DNA of 64,000 nucleotides from Ectocarpus siliculosus (lineage: Eukaryota; Sar; Phaeophyceae; Ectocarpales; Ectocarpaceae), in contig FN649751.1 of the NCBI GenBank assembly GCA_000310025.1, positions 6,891,540-6,955,539 on the forward strand, written 5' to 3'. Both the position numbers and the translations under genes were made by a program. Numbering within the stretch: the stretch's first letter is position 1; each line of letters opens with the position of its first letter. Positions 60,482 through 64,000 of the stretch are shown here, piece by piece. The notes under the pieces are model-generated. The model was not told the origin of the DNA. It saw only the letters and a program-made list of their open reading frames with translations, and did not search any database.

Positions 60482-60840
60482 CTACCTTGACTGCGAAAGT
60501 CCAACAGGCACGAGGTGTCCCGAACGTCCTTTTGTCGTCGCCGGAGGATTCGAACGTGACATCAAAATTCTTTGAAACCTTCCTTCAAACATTTCGCCCG
60601 GAGTGTTCCGGGCCCCGCCTGCCTGGGGCCTCCACGCCATGATGTTACCGAACAGCACTCGCTTCGAGGGACGCCCGTAGGGTTGTCTAGCCAGTGCCCC
60701 GGCAAATGGTATCCAGTCGTCGTTCCCAACGGTGGTTTCCAAGTTTTGGTATCCGATCTTTTTGAGGGTCTGGGGTGTGGAGAGCTGTCGATATCGGCCG
60801 CAAGTGCGGCGAACCCGTAACAGTGGCCGGTGGTGTACCT
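60482..60840 (-). mobile_element. Relic of LINE reverse-transcriptase C terminus
   Basis: The minus-strand frame reads RRTCGRYRQLSTPQTLKKIG, then WIPFAGALARQPYGR and PSKRVLFGNIMAWRPQAGG. In many LINE proteins the region after the reverse-transcriptase thumb has the order RLRWLGHVARM, LPKRVLFGEL, GGQ, and this relic keeps that order. No upstream palm motifs (such as YADD) are seen, and stops follow, so it is a dead fragment. LINE activity would explain the two SINE copies in this window. Confidence 0.45.
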
Positions 60841-61506
60841 TCGAAAAAAGACGTTTCGGGGTGCGTTCACGCCCACTCCAGCTTACACCCCGCTCCTCCT
60901 GCTCCTCCTGCTCCTCCTGCTCCTGTTCGTCTCCTTCTTCATCATGTTCACCCCCTTCCTCCCTCCCTCCCCTCCCCTCCCCCCTCCCCTCCCCCTCCCC
61001 CTCCTCTCTTCTTCAGCTTTCCTACCACCTTTCTGTTCCTCGCTCATGTATGTCGTGGCTGCCGGAAAGACGCCCGGGCTAGGCCTACAGCAACGCCTCT
61101 CTGAGGGTGTGCTGATGGAGTGCAGGGCACAGCGGAGTACGGGCTGTCTTTCGCACTGTACGTTTAATGCCTTATCTTCCATTGACGTTTACGTTACAGA
61201 CTAGCGTTCCCGTTGTTGCCTGGAACCATACCACGCTCTCAGATCCGTTCATTGTTCGAGAATCTTCCTGCGTCACTATTCACGCTCCTTCTCCCCCGTC
61301 GTTGCCCCCGGTTCTACTTTCTGGGTGGCACTATTGGCTGGAACCTTCGCGCACTGGCTGGTGTAAAGGTGCGCTGACGGTGCAGCTGAAGGCGAGTGTG
61401 GTCAACGGCAGTGTTCTCTCTTGCTGTCTCTCTTGCTGCCTACCTCAGCCATAGACTGCACATAGGTTTAGTTACATATCATGGGCGCAGTCTCTGCAAG
61501 GTACGG
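60841..61506. other. Intergenic region with CT-rich low-complexity tract
   Basis: A CTCCTG tandem run at about 60894-60925 and a long C/T-rich stretch at about 60950-61015 are seen. No gene is supported. The right end is the 3' flank of the RING-finger gene. Confidence 0.45.
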
Positions 61507-61647
61507 TCACGCGCTGAAGGTCTTGATCTTTTGCGTGACGGCCCTGCGACAAATCGGGCATTCCTCCAAGCGAGAGGCGCACGCGAGGCAGATGCAGTGG
61601 TGCCCACACGGAACTAAAACGCAATTTACCTCCTCTGTCATGCACAC
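61507..61647 (-). CDS. Last exon of a RING-finger (C3HC4) protein, partial gene
   Basis: The exon has a good acceptor (TTCGCAG at 61654-61648), starts in phase 0, and ends at TGA 61509-61507. It encodes 46 residues: VCMTEEVNCVLVPCGHHC, then ICLACASRLEECPICRRAV. This is most of a C3HC4 RING finger; the first Cys pair is partly in the preceding exon. C-terminal RING fingers of this compact PCGHxCxCxxC...CPxCR type are typical of XIAP/MGRN1-like E3 ubiquitin ligases. The upstream exons, at higher coordinates on the minus strand, could not be identified with confidence. An exon-like Ala/Ser/Glu-rich stretch near 61860-61920 is a weak candidate. Confidence 0.7.
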   Translation of the reverse strand: MCMTEEVNCVLVPCGHHCICLACASRLEECPICRRAVTQKIKTFSA

Positions 61648-63011
61648 CTGCGAATAGAGTAAGCCAAAGGTTCGGGTGGTACATGCTGTTGAGGGCAGGT
61701 TAGGACGGATGCAAAACTACTGCTTCAATCATGCCACTAACGGTGCGCTAGTCGCTCGCCGGACCGTTGCATGCTGCCGCATAGACAGAGACGAACGATT
61801 CAAATGCTGTTCAAAAATGGTCATGAGACTCGAAGCACTCACGATGCATTCGTTCCTTTCCCGTTCATGTTCCGCAGGTCGTGCCTCGCTTGAAGGGCTG
61901 CTTGCAAGGGACTCCGCCTAGGCAGAAGCATTGAGGCGGACGGCAAGGGGGCGCGCGGGGTGTGTGGTGAGCAGGTTGTCCCGTTGTGTGAGAAGGCAAA
62001 CAAATACATTCGCGGAGACCTTCCATTTTGCTGGAAATTTCCGCGCCGGTGTACTGCGCACCGAAAAGCCGTGTTCTCTGGTCTGTTCATTTCCGGCGAA
62101 CAAGACGTTGTCGAAGATGCAGCGACATTCATACCTCATGCGCAAGAACCCCCTCCCCCCCTCCAGCTTCCGTGACGAACCCCGAATGTTTTCATCCCGT
62201 CGCCGACCATGGCTCGCCATGGGGCGGTTGCCGACACATTGGCCCCTTCGTGTCTATTCGCTGTATTGCTCAGATATGTTGAAATTCATTATACCGTTCA
62301 TAGCTCGTTCTACCTCCAGATCATCTACCGGCACCATACGCGAATGAAGCATCCACGTTACATGGGGAAATGTGCTTTTTCCAGTCAAGGCCCCTCTGCC
62401 GGGGCGTGAGGCCTCATCCAACTCAACTCTTGCACACGATCAACCTTATCCCTCCAACTTTGACGAGTGCCACTATTCTTGGAGCTGCTGAACATCGTGG
62501 CCGTTTAGAAAAGGAATACAACAACCGCTTGGCGCCGTCCGTACTCTTTCAAACCCGTCGGATCCATACCGCAAACAACAGTGGAAACACTTCCTTACGC
62601 AAGATGGTATGTACCGTTTCCAGCTACAGACTACCTGTCACGACACAAGGAGACATAGGACACCCCAAAGTGGTAGACGAGCGTCATCGTTTGCAACGGA
62701 AAGAAGCTGAAAGGAACAAATATGGTTCGGCTACCACAGTGCGAAGTCTCCAAGGAGAGTTCTCCCTCCCATAACTGCAAATGCTCCTTGAGAACGAGTG
62801 CTTGGAGATGTCTTCAGACCATTTTCCCCCTATATCTTCGGAGTTTCTCCTGGACACAAACCGTTTCACTACACGCGGATACTGTCGACGCATTCTTTCG
62901 TGGTGGACGCGAAACGACCACCCCATGATCATCTTCTCCAATATATCGCCTACCCATGTGTCACGCACTAGGCAAGTACACAAATCCTCAGCCTCGTTTC
63001 GTCTGCCTTAC
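61648..63011. other. Undetermined: introns or intergenic between RING and TPR genes
   Basis: This should hold upstream exons of the RING gene and downstream exons or the 3' UTR of the TPR gene, both on the minus strand. The open minus frame at 62983-62684 could be the exon after the TPR array, but it has no recognisable motif and its splice junction was not proven. Confidence 0.35.
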
Positions 63012-64000
63012 CTGAGCACGACGAAGGTTCAGGACGTGAAGCGCGTTGAACACCTGCAAACCCTCCCGGCCCATCTGGGCCTCCCTGATTGCCAGACAGC
63101 GCCTGAACAGCTCCTCCGCCTCCTCCAGGCGCCCTGCCTCCTCAACGCATACACCAAGCGAGTACAGCGACGTGGCCACCTCCAAATCCTCTCGACCCAG
63201 TTTGGCCTCCCTGATCCCTAGACAGCGCCTGAAGAACTCCTCCGCCTCCTCCAAGCGCCCTGCCTCCTGAGCGCATCCACCAAGCGAGTACAGCGTGTTG
63301 GCCACCATCAAATCTTCTCGACCCAGCGTAGACTCCACGATCTCCAGACAGCGCCTGAAGAACTCCTCCGCCTCCTCCAGGCGCCGTGTCTCCTTTACGC
63401 ATCCACCAAGCGAGTACAGCGTATTGGCCACCTCCAAATCCTCTCGACCCAACTTGGCCTCCGTGATCGCCAGACAGCGCGTGAACAACTCCTCCGCCTC
63501 CTCCAGGTGCCCTGCCTCCTGAGCGCACTCACCAAGCGAGAACAGTGACGTGGCCACCTCCAAATCCTCTCGACCCAGCTTGGCCTCCCTGATCATCAAA
63601 CAGCGCCTGAAGAACTCCTCCGCCTCCTCCAGGCGCCTTGCCTTATGAGCGCATCCACCAAGCCAGTACAGCGTATTCGCAACCTCCAAATCCTCTCGAC
63701 CCAGCTTGGCCTCCCTGATCGCCAGACAGCGCCTGAACAGCTCACCCGCCTCCTCCAGGCGCCCTGCCTCCTGAGCGCATCTACCAAGCGAGTACAGCGA
63801 CGTGGCAACGTTCAAATCTTCTCGACCCAGCTTGGCCTCCTCGATCGCCAGACAGCGCCTGAAGAACTCCTCCGCCTCCTCTAGGCGCCCTGCCGTCCGA
63901 GCGCATCCACCAAGCGAGTACAGCGACGTGGCCACCTCCAAATCCTCTCGACCCAGTTTGGTCTCCCTGATCGCCAGACAGCGCCTGAACAGCTCATCAG
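63012..64000 (-). CDS. Kinesin-light-chain-type TPR array protein, partial at right edge
   Basis: One uninterrupted exon runs in from the window edge to a clear donor (CAG then GTAAGG at 63012/63011). It holds seven full 42-residue TPR units plus partial ones at each end. The unit pattern is LEEAEEFFRRCLAIREAKLG then REDLEVATSLYSLGGCA. Each unit is 126 bp and the DNA copies are very similar. The last unit is degenerate (VFNALHVLNLRRAQ). TPR arrays of this subtype bind proteins. In brown algae they also form the recognition part of NB-ARC-TPR immune-receptor candidates. No NB-ARC motif is visible because the N-terminal part lies beyond the window, so that role is inference only. Confidence 0.85.

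Noticed and set aside
60049-60642. 197-codon plus-strand frame
   Set aside because: A Lys/Arg-rich start, then Pro/Ser/Leu low-complexity. No family motif, and the strand opposite the LINE relic at its right end.

Overview
The window is nuclear DNA from an intron-rich eukaryote with balanced base composition. It is probably a stramenopile and most likely a brown alga of the Ectocarpus type. That assignment is inferred from introns of 0.3-2.7 kb, many short phase-aware exons, abundant GC-AG introns, a plastid-style rubredoxin protein and a 42-residue kinesin-light-chain-type TPR array. No single gene proves it. Most ORFs longer than 60 codons are chance readings of introns, so the genes below were rebuilt exon by exon from protein motifs, splice signals and phase.

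Layout. A rubredoxin-tailed protein of about 430 residues lies on the minus strand at 0.4-9.4 kb. An ACMSD-type amidohydrolase (nine exons, 349 aa) is on the plus strand at 11.8-17.6 kb. A divergent LETM1-type mitochondrial protein (six exons, 478 aa) is on the plus strand at 20.1-24.3 kb. The cohesin ATPase SMC1 (29 exons, about 1,291 aa) fills 25.5-46.9 kb on the plus strand. A haem-binding (MAPR/cytochrome b5-like) plus ankyrin protein is on the minus strand at 48.7-50.7 kb. It faces a frameshifted CCCH zinc-finger reading frame at 51.3-52.8 kb. The right third is sparse: an HRDC-like C-terminal gene piece at 55.2-56.1 kb, an intronless unknown gene at 58.5-59.2 kb (minus), a LINE reverse-transcriptase relic near 60.6 kb (minus), the last exon of a RING-finger gene at 61.5 kb (minus), and a TPR array that runs off the right edge (minus).

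Mobile DNA sits mostly in introns and intergenic gaps. It includes a hAT-type MITE with an 8-bp target duplication, a Harbinger-type element with TAA duplications, a palindromic MITE with perfect 53-bp arms and TA duplications, a large degenerate inverted repeat, a 66-bp hairpin, and two copies of a tRNA-headed, A-tailed SINE.

Two whole-window points matter most. First, at least seven of about 50 reconstructed introns begin with GC instead of GT. Second, the 100-N gap inside SMC1 is flanked by low-quality duplicate copies of the same roughly 1.1 kb, so it is an assembly artefact and not a real tandem duplication. The genes do not form an operon or an obvious pathway. They are ordinary neighbouring nuclear genes.
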